From the NCBI RefSeq assembly GCF_964204645.1, contig NC_134026.1:7068001-7132000 (forward strand): DNA of 64,000 nucleotides, in the 5' to 3' direction. Under the pieces are notes generated by a model. It saw only the letters and a list, made by a program, of their open reading frames with translations. It was not told the origin of the DNA and searched no databases. The DNA comes from Tubulanus polymorphus (taxonomy: Eukaryota > Nemertea > Palaeonemertea > Tubulaniformes > Tubulanidae). Positions 42,164 through 54,800 of the stretch are shown here, one piece after another (position 1 is the stretch's first letter; each line of letters begins with the position of its first letter). The position numbers and the translations under genes are program-made.

Positions 42164-44645
42164 TTAATTATTCAAAAGTTCAACCGGTGGGCAGGTGCCC
42201 ATTACCGATTCTGTTTCGAGTTTTAGCGCGAATACTGGCCAGGCGCCGGCGTTGTCGTGGAAACACTGCTCGCTACGGTCGGACGATAGATACATACGAT
42301 ATCCGGGAACTGTAAATCTGATATCGGCAAAACGATTGTCTCTTAGCGAGGCGTTCATTTGACTGACGGTGATTCGACGTAGCCTCATCAGCATCTTAAT
42401 GACAGGGCGAGATCGGCTGCCAGTCGTGTACAGAGCAGCCGAACGAATCTCATGGTGTATTTTACTGTCCAGTTTAAAATGAAAATCCAAACCGTCAAAG
42501 TCACACGCTGAAAGAGTATTCGGAACAATATCTTTACAATGGAACCGCGTTACAACGAACTCACGGAACCAGAAAATCGGTTCGGTATGACCGACGGTTC
42601 GTTTTTATGCAGTATGAAATTAATCAAATTCATCTAAGTCCAGGTCATTAGTTATTTTGTAACTTGAATATTTCTAGTTTAAATGCTGCTTACCTTCAAC
42701 CCAAACTGTACACATCTTTTCGTTACGTCCTGGAAATACATACGTACATATCATATGTTATTTGTTGTATTTGGACATTGAATACATTAATCATTTTGTT
42801 CCGTCTATGCCACCAAACAGTCCGCCATCCGAACTTAAGTGTCAGTAATCCTCCGGGGACCGGTCGCAGAGTCAAGGCTCAGACGTAAGACCAGTCTAAG
42901 ACCAACTTTGTTCTATAGGTAATCTAACAACTTAAGATTGGTCTTAAGATTTAAGACCACTTTTGGACTTAAGTCACGACTGTGCAACTGGCCCCTGACG
43001 AAGGCATACTCTGGTCCGAGATTTAGTCTATATGTAATCGTTCCAGCGACCGCATTAAGTAAAAACGTATGCACGGATTTACTAGCGGTTTCTTTAGTAC
43101 AAATAAATGTCATTAAACAAAGTCTATAGGATATACAAAATAAATACATGCTAAGGTCCAAAGAACATCATTATAAGCAATTACAAATATTATAGAAATA
43201 ACAGTGACATTTGACGGTGATAAAAAAAATATATCTATGCATATAAACTGATAATTTCAATAAAGGATGATAATGGTAATGATGATAACAATGATAAATA
43301 ATAACATAAAATAATAACATAAAATAATAATAAATGATAATGAATTATTATACATTATCATTTATTATCATTCTATGTAAGATATGTTGATAATGATGAT
43401 TATGATGATGATAATATTAATTAACAGATTGGGATTCTTTGGTTTCTAGAAATGAATCTAACAACAAGACAGATTACTGTCGAGTTTAAATCAAAGTTAT
43501 AAAGAGGATTTCCAAAAAATAAGAATTCGCATTTGTTCGACATATTCAATCTATTGAAATATACGGAAGTCGTTGTAGGGAATCTAGTGGCGAGAGAAAA
43601 GATTCATGTTGGAGGGAAGGTTCTCGACACTGAAAATTTTACTAGTAGCATAATATTGCGACAGCGATTAGTGAATGATCCTACAATGGATAATATTTCA
43701 AAGTTTATTTATCTGACAGACTCGAGATGCATCTAAACCCTATCTAGACCCGGCCCATTAAAAGACAACATAATACCGAATAACTATTAACTGTATTTCA
43801 TGGTTATTGAAAATAGAAAGAAAATTATATTAATACTAGTTAGTTTTGTTACTTCGATTGATGAGGCATCCTACAATGGATAAGATTTCAAAGTTTATAT
43901 ATCTCTGACAGTTTCGAGATACATCTAAACCCTATCTAAACGCGGCCCGATTAAAGACAACATGGATACTGCATACGAAGCTTACTGTAATTCATGGTAA
44001 TTGAAAAAAATAGAAAAGAAAATCATATTACTACCCATATAAGGGGCAGTACAAGGGAAGGGTGGGGGGGGGGGGGGTAATATAGTATTTTCACAACCTA
44101 GCTTTAGAAAGTTTCACATTCTAGGGGGAGGTGCCTCAAACCCCCTTAAAGACTTCGCGTCTACGGCATTCTAGTTCATGTAGCAATTGCCCATGTGTAG
44201 GCCCAGGCAGACCTCCGGTCTTTTAGGCCCCCTATTCATAATTCCTGGATCCGCCACTGCAATATCCCCGCACCTTAACTGCATTTCGTGTGATAAGTGT
44301 ATTACTAAGTGCGGTCAGTACACAAGATGACTCAAAAGCAAAAACTATTTCAGGAGCTTGAAAGCATCCAATTAGGCTACTGAAATCGTCTTTAGTCTTG
44401 ATTTATATTCGCAATTCATTTCACTCATCGCCGCCACATTATTGAAGTCATCTCTATTTTGTGAAGACTCATCCAAATGACAGTATAAGCGAGTTCGACT
44501 CTAAGTGAAAGATTGAATAGTAAAATTACTACTGACCTGATAAAGCCTGATTCCACAGTGGGGTGCTGGCATTCAGAGACCTGACTCCCACTAAGTGCAG
44601 AGCGACAAGTCCTGATAATAAACTCAATGCTGAAACTGGTTTCAT
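42164..44645 (-). CDS. secreted protein of unknown family, two exons, 150 aa
   Basis: Exons 44537-44645 and 42164-42507, joined in phase 1. The first exon encodes a clear signal peptide (MKPVSALSLLSGLVALHLVG) and an NAS sequon. The join gives SACDFDGLDFHFKLD and then a mixed alpha/beta-looking domain with motifs RFADIRFTVPGYRMYLSSD and ALKLETES, ending VELLNN. Three cysteines follow the signal. Both splice sites are good (CAG|gtcagt and ctctttcag|), and a further acceptor at 44682-44683 suggests a 5'UTR intron, as in the neighbouring peptide genes. I do not recognise the domain. An extra exon inside the 2-kb intron cannot be ruled out, but none is required by phase. Confidence 0.68.
43255..43415. 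repeat. AT-rich ataataatg low-complexity stretch
   Basis: Runs of ataataa and gatgataat with a small palindrome (tgataatgaattattatac region), inside the intron of the secreted-protein gene. Confidence 0.7.
43670..44040. repeat. two-copy tandem duplication of ~180 bp
   Basis: 43670-43850 and 43864-44040 share cctacaatggataa, atttcaaagttta, catctaaaccctatct, ttaaaagacaacat-like and tgaaaaatagaaaagaaaa blocks at roughly 80% identity by eye. A poly-G run (44066-44080) lies just beyond. Confidence 0.75.
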
Positions 44646-45854
44646 GCTGACTGATGGTGGTCTCTGAGTTCCGGTCACAAACTGAAACAATCCTCCCGAG
44701 TTTGATCATATATACTTTTCTTACCAAAATCGTGTAGGCGAGTGGAGAAGACAACATTGGGAGAATTGATAATTTCATTTTAAAGTTCTAAGATCCATAC
44801 GTATCCTTAACAAGATTAAACACGGGATACTCGCGCAGGCAGGAAGCCATATCAGCGTGAATATTGAAAAGACAATCGTCTGAAAACGCCTCTGCAAAAT
44901 GATAAAATTATATATTTCTATTAACGGCGAGACTTATTCGTTTTAACCAGTTAAACGTTTGTGTTTGAAATGAATCAAAATCCACGTGGAAATGAGTAAA
45001 TATCAAACGTTTTTTCCCGAATATGTTTCGCCTACGTGCAATGAATAAAAGTTAAAATCTCCAGTTTTCGGTGTACATTTTCACTGTCATAGTTTACTTT
45101 ACCTAACTGCGCAATTCCGCACGCGGACAAAAGCGAGATCTTTTACTGTAATTTTTCTAAACTCGGACGATACCGATTCCAGTTAAGTGAGTTTTACTGT
45201 TAGTATGTGTTTGGTCAGGGAAAAACCATCGACAAATTGAAGCTCTGAAACCACCGGGATTCGAACCATCTCATCGATGCTACGTCGTCTCCGTGTCATT
45301 TCTCAAAGACAAGGAATGGATTAGAATCGACTTATGAAAAATCAGTCTAAATTTATTGAAACACCAAGAAAACAATCGAAGTACTAGAACATATCAGGAC
45401 CAACTTTCATCAGTTGTGAGTTAAATTCGTCTTCTGAATGTCTTGAGTGATAGTTAATTAACTTATTTCAACTATGTACAAATCTCGATGCATCAAGTGG
45501 CCAACAAACCACAATCAGTTGCTTGTTGAGTCAGGCTGGATGAAATATTGTTTTATGAACTGGAACCAAAAATACCAATTATGTACTTCAAGTTGAACAA
45601 AAAATCAGTAAATTCGACCAATCAACCAACTGTATCTGTACATGTACTTTGTTTTCCCGACTTCTAAATCAAGTCCTCTGCTTCTCTCCCGGCAGGTGTG
45701 GCTGGTGGGTTTGTAAGGGCCCCACGTCAAGTAAACATGACAAATCATCCCTATTAAGATCGAAACTATAACTGTCACAAATGTGGAAGGCGGTTCCAGA
45801 GATTGCAGATTTAGATTGAATAGATTCGGTTTGTGACGCGGTTGTAGTTGATTA
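44646..45854. other. spacer between NOS and the secreted-protein gene
   Basis: Both neighbours are on the minus strand, so this contains the 3'UTR of NOS and the promoter/first exon of the next gene. A minus-strand B-box-like ggttcgaatccc near 45250 suggests a tRNA-derived repeat. No coding exon seen. Confidence 0.45.
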
Positions 45855-48800
45855 TTATGATAAATCGATCGATAGTTGGGCTGATTGGCTGCGAGCTCTG
45901 TCGTGAACTTCAGACGTTCTCAAGGTCACGCCGAATATATCTTCATGAAAACGTCCATTATCCTGCGTAAAAACAAGAGAATTTACATTTTCAAAGTTAC
46001 CCGGTATCCATGCTGAGAATACTTCAGGGTCCGTATTACGAAAAAGCTAAACTGTTTAATTTCCTGTTGGCTTAATTGCTTTGGTTTCTTAAAATTGTCA
46101 ATGAGGACAATGATAAAAACTTTCAGACCGATTTCAGTATTATTAGTCCCATTAGAACATGCAGTTGATATCGTTTACACTTTTATCAAAAATGCATAAA
46201 GAAATTTAGGTATTTTTGCTTTTATGGATTTTCAGATAGAGTTGTACAAGAGCCTGTGTAAACCTGGTGTCGATTCAGTAAAATGAGACGGATTGTTCTT
46301 TGAAGGTAAGACGTATTCAGAGTACGAGAGCCTATGGGTAAATGAAGGGGTAATTTAGCGGATGAAGCTAATACGTATGTTGGACGAGTAGCAAAGGCTT
46401 ATACTCTAAATTAATCTAGTTAACCTTCAAAGTACTATTTTTCTTACTATTTACGTTTTATACATTTCCAGTTAAATTCTAATGGTATCAAAAATATAGT
46501 TATCAGAAGGAGTGGACACTGAAACATGAATGGACTATCCAGGGTGAATTTAGTACTATCTGCTTACTCGCATATTCAATACGTAAGCCTTGGCCGCTTC
46601 GTTTGTCATATTGCCTTCTGATTGGATGATAAGTTCCAAGGTCGTTGTGACGTCGGCCGCCATGGATACGTCACCGCAGACGTAAAAATGCCCGCCATTT
46701 TTGTGAATTGTTTTATAGATATTGGGTGCATTTCTCTTCAGGAGATGTTGTACATAGGTCTGAAATAAAAGAAAATAGGTCCGAGTTGAAAATATAGGTC
46801 AAAATACAAAAATTGTTATAGAAAATGGAAACACGACCTATCCCGACAGATGGTTCGACTAAAATCGGCGTTACATAAGTCAAGGTTTTCATTGAACGTC
46901 CCTCATATCTAATATAAACAAAATGCTTGCAATTTTTTCATAGTGTTCACTTTTCATAAGGGTAGACATGAATATGAGTATATGACACGACGACTTTGAA
47001 ACTTAATTCACCTAAAATCTACAATCAAGTAAACAAATAACTGGACGATGAAGAATGTTCTAAATGAGTAATCGAACGAACCTTTGGGATTCCGACCTCT
47101 CTGGATAGAGCGATGTGAACTGCATGAAGACTCTCTGTAGTAAGCGCATTATCCGTTTCATCTTTAAACAATAAATCTACCGTTGATTGTCGACATCCGA
47201 AATATAACTCATAGTTCCCCCAACTCGAAGAATCTGCAACAATATAGTCAGATGTAATCATGAGAATTGAGAGTCCGATATGTTGAACAATGAAAGCATA
47301 GGCTTATAGAGGTGAAACGGGTAAGATGGGGATATGGGGGATGGGGAAGAGGGCTAGGGGTAGATTTGAGAGTAGGTGGAGGGATGGAGAGACAATAAGC
47401 AAAGACGAGGGTTGGTAATAGGAAAGATGGAGAGGGAAAGTGGGAAAGGGAGAGTGAAAAGAGGAGACGAGTGGGGGGAGAAAGAGATGGGGAGGAAAGT
47501 GAAAGGGAAAAGTAGGAGAGAGGAGGTTGTGAAGTAATACCTTCAATATTGTTTCTATCGAATTCTCGTTGTTGCCAAAAACTTCTGAAAGGAGCGATAC
47601 CGGTCCCCGGGCCGACCATTATTACCGGTCGACTGTGATCGTCTGGTAAATGGAACGACGGAGCCCTGAAATAATACAACGAGTCAGACTGTAAAATGGT
47701 AAGACAATCTAAAAGAGAGTTAACTATTTTTTGATTGAAAGTCCTTTCAAGCCTTGGTTTTTGTGAAATTGATCCTGAAATGAAGAATTGTTTCTAAGCG
47801 TGTGGCGCCCTTGAAGGAAATCAGTTTTGAAAATGGCTAACAGAATTGAATCTAAACGTCACTACTCTCTTAGTTCTAGAAATGGCTCATAGAATTGAGT
47901 CTCAACATCGGTACTCTCTTAGTTTTAAAAATGGTTCATAAAACTGAGTCTCAACACCACTACTATCGAATTGAGTCTAAACAATTGAGTCTAAACGTCA
48001 CTGCTCTCTTAGTTCATAGTTGTTTTTTTTGATAATGATGATAATTTATTTTCATTTAATTACGTTACACGATGAGGTTATTTTCACAGTTCGGAATAAC
48101 TAGATGATCAAATTTTCCGAAGGTTTTTCTATTTGAAATAGAGACAGTCACATGCCTATGGAAACTTTAACAACACTAAATGTCACTGATAATTGTTATA
48201 CATATTTCATCTATATTTCGTATTTCTTTATTGTTTCATGTCTCCATCTTATTACTCATTGTCCTCTGAGACTGTTTGTCTGTGTCAGAATGTGTTAATT
48301 GTTGTTTGTCTCACTGTCATGTCACTACTCGTCACCTTTGTTTTTGTATCATTTTCCATGTCTCAACCTGTCTGAATCTGTGTTATATAAATAGCTATGT
48401 GTAAAAATAAAGTCAGTTCCAGTTTTGGTATTCCAAACTGATAGTTCGCTCGTTACTCTTTCGCTCTGTTCCGGATTTCCGACGTCGACCATTCTTCGAG
48501 AATAGGACAGAAAATAGCGTTGCTAAATTGGTGTTAGAACCGGCGGGCAAGTTTTATATTCAACTGCCCGTATAAGATCCTGGTACCGCGCTCTCAACAG
48601 CTAGTTTTCCCCATCACGATGAATATTCTACCACCGGCAGTCGTAGTAACCCTTCAAGAGGCTGGATACCACCAGGCACCTCAGAATTGGACTATTAATG
48701 CCGAGGAAGGATGTATCAAAGTTTCACTGACATGGACAGTCCAGTCATCGAAGCCATCGAAAGCGGTGAAATCGAAGTCTACTCTGAATCGGGACCGTAG

Positions 48801-51800
48801 ACGTATGCAGGAATTCCTGAACCGAAGGATGCTGAAAACAGAAGTTCCGAAGTCAACGAAATCAGATAACGCTACCATGGACACAGCGGTCATGACTGTC
48901 AACGCGACTCATGATATAAGATCTCAGACAGTTGAGGACGTCATAACTACCGCTGAAATAAAGAAATTGGAAGAAACTTCGCAGAAACTTTCAGGTGAAC
49001 TTGTCGATTTGAAGGTCAATTTAGAATCAAAAGAAAGAACTATTATTGGACAACAAAAAGAAATCTTTGGACTACAATCAAAATTGGATAAATTAAAAAT
49101 GCGAAATTATCCTTGTCATTGCGCTAAAGATCCGAAAAACTCTCAAGCATGCGAAGATACATTAACTGATATCGGTGATCTTTACGAAGCAGACCAACCG
49201 AAAATCATGGCTGCAAAACGATCAGGAATATTATATGAGGTCCGGGTGCAAGATCCAATCTCGAGAAAATACGCTGATTTCTTTGTGCACTGGGGACAAT
49301 CATTATCATCAGTTTTCTATGACATTTTGAACAGATACGATTTGAATATAAAATCATTCACCTATCGCGAACCAGATTCCAAAAATAAATGCTTGGACAT
49401 TGATCGAAATACTTCATTGTGCTCGTTACATGAATCAGGAATCATCAAACACTTATGGGATAAAAAGGGTAGAAATATAGTTTGGTTAGGAATGAGATTT
49501 TGATTAGCTTGTGAATGATCAATACTTTTAATTTGTATAAAAATAGTGTTCTCAAATTGATAATTCTTCATTAAATTCATTTCATCTAATTTTCGGGGAC
49601 GAAAACTTTCAGAACGTAGTGGGGGAGGATTTAACAACACTAAATGTCACTGATAATTGTTATACATATTTCATCTATATTTCGTATTTCTTTATTGTTT
49701 ATGTCTCCATCTTATTACTCATTGTCCTCTGAGACTGTTTGTCTGTGTCAGAATGTGTTAATTGTTGTTTGTCTCACTGTCATGTCACTACTCGTCACCT
49801 TTGTTTTTGTATCATTTTCCATGTCTCAACCTGTCTGAATCTGTGTTATATAAATAGCTATGTGTAAAAATAAAGTCAGTTCCAGTTTTGGTATTCCAAA
49901 CCGATAGTTCGCTCGTTACTCTTTCGCTCAATTCCGGATTTCCGACGTCGACCATTCTTCGAGAATAGGACAGAAAATAGCGTTGCTAAAAAACCACCTC
50001 GGATACCCGCGGTTCCCCGCTTTGCAGATCTCCAGTTGAGGAAACAGGGCGCAAGTTAAAGAGCAGCATCCTTGAACGATTCTGAAAGACGCTTGACATG
50101 CGCCCAGGAAGAACTGTGATTACTAGAATCTACTAAGGGCGATTCCGAAACGAATGATGCAGCATTACAAGTTCCTTACCTCGGAATCAATTATGGCTAA
50201 ATAGTTGAAAGGTTAACACACTGAATTGGCATGATAGAAGTTTTGGCTTTTTACTACGTTGCTGGTTGCTCTTCGGTTAAGGCTTCATTTAAACTGATGC
50301 TATTTTGACCTGTGCTTTCCCTGTATTGAACTGATTGATATTTTCCAACCTTTTTTCAGATATTTTACCATAGAATATTTCACCATTTACTATGAATTCT
50401 TGTCCAACGTTTATTAATAGTTACGTTCATATTTTACACAATGATAAACTTTCACAAAATCTGAGTAAATTGTGTTCAGATCATTACTTAATAAGATATT
50501 TCACCATTTACAATGAAATCTTGTACAACGAATATTCATGTCTGATTTAGTTACATTTGTATTTTGTATTTTATTATCATAAACTTTCAAAAATCTTATT
50601 GCATCAAATTTCTGAGAATTAATTTATCACTTGATGCAAAATATATATCTTACAAATGAATTGTAGCTGTAATAAAGACACAACTACGTTGAATTGATTT
50701 TCGAATACGCTACATGGTCAGTTCCAGAACATTCTCAGACAGCCAGCACACTCTCAGACAGTCAGCACACTCTCAGACAGAAGTGCATTCTCAGACAGTC
50801 AGTACACTCTCAGACAGACAGTACACGGTTAATCATCGTGAATCATGAATTCAACTCAGATGCAAATTGGTCGAACTTATAACAGTTATATCATTTTGAT
50901 GGGAATACCAAACAAGTCTGGAATCTACCGTACTGTGTCACTGGTCATTCTACCTGTCGTGTTCCTGTTTGGATCCTTTGGAAATGCAGCTACTTTCTGG
51001 ATAATGATAAGTCGCAGATTTCGCAGTTTATCTTACGCTAACTATCTTATTGCCTTGTCAGTCTGTGATTTCACGGTCTGTATCAATTATACATTGATGC
51101 CAGTTTTACAGTTTGTTCTCTTCCACGTCAATGGCGGTCCTATATTTATCATGAATTCACTGGTCAGTTGTCAAATCTATGAATTTGTTATGATACTTGC
51201 ATGCAGCAGCAGTTCGTGGTTTATAGTAGCAATATCTCTAGAACGTGCGGCAGTTGTGCTCTTCCCGTTTACATCTCGTTTGATATGTACACCGAAATTC
51301 GCTAGATTTGTTATATTGATAATTACTGCAGTGAATGCACTGGTTCTATATCTAAGCCCTGCTTTGTCACTACATTTTACTAATCGGCTTTTCGGTTGTT
51401 GCTATGAATTATTTGACCAAATAACATTTTTCTCCATATTTGTCACCCAAGTCTATATTATACCTTTAACCTTGATAATTACATCAAATACTCTAATAAT
51501 AATTCAGTTATTCAGAGGTTCAAAAATAGTTTCGTCTGATCAGAAAAATACAAAATCAAAACGCACAACAATAATGCTTGTAACAGTTTCACTCGCATTT
51601 GCAATATTCACAATTCCAACCACTATTACTGTATTTCTAGCAATGGCTGAAGAAATAAAAAATTTTCTATATGACATATTTGTTCAGTTTCAAATGTGTA
51701 ACTACGTGGTGAATTTTTACATATATCTTTTACTGGGACGAGAAATTCGCGAATATTTCTGTATGAAAGTCCGCTGTAGAAATTCTGTAAAGTAACCAGT

Positions 51801-54800
51801 GATTTCAATTCGACCACACCTAAATGGCAGACTAACTTACAAACTAGTAGTTAGCACACTGGACTAGCGATCCGCATTCCCCTCGTTCTTACTTAGTCTT
51901 TTTGATAGAAAATGGACAGAATATGTCTACTTGGAAAAAAGGAACTGTCCTTGTGAACTCCTGGCTACTGGACTGTGTATTTATGTGGTTGAATGATGAA
52001 CTGATGTTATATTCACCTGTGTTTTTTCCCTATCTAGGACTGATAGATATTTTCCAAACTGTTCAGATGTTTTACTATAACGTATTACACCATTTACAAT
52101 GAATTCTTGTACAACGAATATTGACATTTAATTTAGTTACATCTTTATTTCACACAATAATTGACTTTCACAAAAATTGTGTTAGTTTTCTGAGAAGTTC
52201 AGTTCCAGTATATTCTCATACAGTCAGCACACTCTCCGACAGTCAGCTCATTCTCAGACAGTCAGTACATTCTCAGACAGTCAGCGCACTCTCAGACAGT
52301 AAACAAACTGTGAGACAGTCAGAGTCTGAATGAGATGTCGAAGTGATTGCTCGTAGCTCAGACAGTCGGTACACACTTTCAGACAGTCGGTACCCTCTCC
52401 GACAGCCAGCACACTCTCAGACAGCCAGTACACTCTCAGACAGGCAGTGTACTCTCCGACAGATAGTTTCATTCGTTTTAGAGTCAATGCCTTTATTCAC
52501 GTGCCACAGTTGCAGGATTCTGCAAGTTACAGGAAAATTGAATTTTAATTTGTTAACTTACGTTCGTATGTGGCAATAAATATTTTCACCAATTTCTGCA
52601 TCATTCAGCCAATTAGAACAGATTCCCCTGTGTATCGGACCAGTGCCACCTATAGGATACAAAGTAACACTATAGAGAACATTTATGATATAAAATCTTA
52701 AAATTTCGACTACATCCGATGGTAGGATAGTGTTGTCTTTAGTGTTGATATATTTAAAACATTGTATGAACTATTAGCTCAAGGAAACATTTCGGACTTT
52801 TTTAATAGTTTCATAGTTTGCGTGTATTTTACATTATCTTTGACTCGGAATGTTTCATCAATGGTCTTAAAAGTTGTATTCCTGAAGACGATTACAAGGA
52901 TATAGTCGAAACGTCGGATAAGCACGGACTCAGATTGTTTTATACAATGGTAAACAAGAATATCTTATCTGATGAAATTAGTCCGGCAGTTTGGTGTATA
53001 TTTTGAATAGAATGTGTCATCTCGACGAAAAGTACGAAATCTTCAGGAATAGTAGAGAATGAAACAAGATAAGGGGCCAATTGAAGAATATACCATGTTA
53101 CCTTGTGTCCTATATTCGACAACGGCTACAGTCATGTGAACCTCGGATGGATGAAGTTTAGGCGATGAACTGATGCTGTAAAATCGTTGCTGCAACAACG
53201 GAAGCTGAGACAATAATAAGGTAGCCGGCACCCGAATCGATGAGAACTCCTCCAGCAGTTCGAGAATATTCGGCGATTTCGTGTATTTCCAATCTTCGTA
53301 TAATTTCGATTCCTATTTAGAAAAAAGAGTGATTTTTTAGTAGAACTTTGCTGGCTTTCTCTTAAATTTTATCGGCATTTTCAATTTATAAAGATTGGCC
53401 ACTAGCAATGAAATTATCTGAAATAGTTTCATATTTCAACGCCCCCTGGTGAACATTACAGAAAGCAGTGACCTTGAAACCGGCGGCAACCAAAAAGGGT
53501 CATAAGCAACAATTCTGCAATTGATTGTGATTACGAAGAATCCATAGTTACCAATATGGAAATTGTAACGTGTTTCAATATCCAATTTCAACCTTTTAGT
53601 GGCTACAATTGGCCATCTTGATTCCGACTGAACGAATTTTTGGGCCGCAGATGCGTTTATATTATGATACGATATATACATGCATTTGTATCAAGACAAT
53701 ATGCGTCAAAGCGTATCGAAAACTTCCCAAGAAAACTCAATTCTGTCTTCAGACGGACAGACCCTTTTCGGTGCATGTTTATCAACTGTATGTAGAGGCT
53801 AACGTAACTTCCTAAAAAGTTATCTTTGCTTCGTTAGAGTTTTCGAATCAAGATTCTTAAGAAGAAATTCTTGAAGAAATTGTTACCTTGACCAATCTTT
53901 CGATGACGTATTTCTCTTTATCGTCCGCAGCCAGTGGTAACAATTGTTGTAGGAACATAGGAGTTGGCGGAGAAGTGATGTCTATATAGTTAGTGAACGC
54001 TTTTCGCAGTGAACACACCGGAATTCGCTCATGTACTTTCCATGTCTTAGAAACACCTTTAAGATGACAAGTTTCATGAATGTATGGATTAATAAGATCA
54101 TGGGGCTAGTTGCAAAGTCGAGGTTCAGATTTAAGACCAGTCTCAGCTTATCGTGGTTCTATTCGCAACGTTGTGCTGACTTTGACTTGTCTAAGCCCCG
54201 TTACTGATCAAAACACGAATAGTCATAAGATATAAGGCGTTTCTTTTCAAATCTAGGTCCAGTTTCACCAAAACGGATTCAAACTCTCAAATCGATTTGA
54301 TTGACAGGAATTGATAAAGCAATTAAGTCCGATTTCAGAGTTAAACCTTTTTATCAAATTTGAGCGGCCTGGGCCCAGTTTCATGAAATGTTGAGTTCGA
54401 ATTGTTGTCCTCATTGAAAACACAAAGTAACCAAATCAGCAATTACACCAAAAATTTTAGTTAAACCTTTTTCGTGAAACTGGACCCTGGGTTTAGAGTT
54501 TTAGACTTTCCAAAAATTGACAATTTTGATGCAGGAAAGTTTAATGCTTCACGTACCAAACGGCGTCTGTATCTCTTCTAGAAATTCTAGTTTAACTGTC
54601 TGATCGACAGGCGGCGCGTTATGAAGTCTTTCGAGAATTGGTTGAACTAGATCACGTGGGTTGGAAGGGAATATACCGATATGATCTCCTGGTTTAAACG
54701 ATAGTTCACCGCATTCAGACGTATCCAATTTAACTAGAATTGTTTGCCGACTGAAAATAACAGAACAGAAAATAATATCGATCATCGATTGACACAACCA

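Larger units (their letters stand above)
48166..49990 (+). mobile_element. young non-autonomous LTR retroelement in NOS intron
   Basis: Two direct LTRs (362 and 361 bp) bound a 1.1-kb interior. The element has a primer-binding site after the first LTR, a purine tract before the second, and a 4-bp target duplication AAAC on both sides (48162-48165 and 49991-49994). LTRs differ by about three substitutions and one single-base deletion, so insertion is recent. There is no protease, reverse transcriptase or integrase, so mobilisation would need a partner element. The interior carries one 294-codon ORF on the plus strand, antisense to NOS. Confidence 0.92.

Noticed and set aside
42664-42888. 74-codon plus-strand open frame with a hydrophobic stretch
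   Set aside because: It is inside the intron of the minus-strand secreted-protein gene, with no splice or domain support.
43533-43736. 67-codon plus-strand open frame
   Set aside because: Lies in an intron, overlaps a two-copy tandem duplication whose second copy is not open, and has no domain or signal peptide.
45237-45300. Possible minus-strand tRNA (ggttcgaatccc)
   Set aside because: Only the T-arm region is convincing; the rest does not fold as a tRNA by eye.
48193-49838. Identical ~60-codon open frames at 48193 and 49644
   Set aside because: They are the same LTR read twice; no coding evidence.
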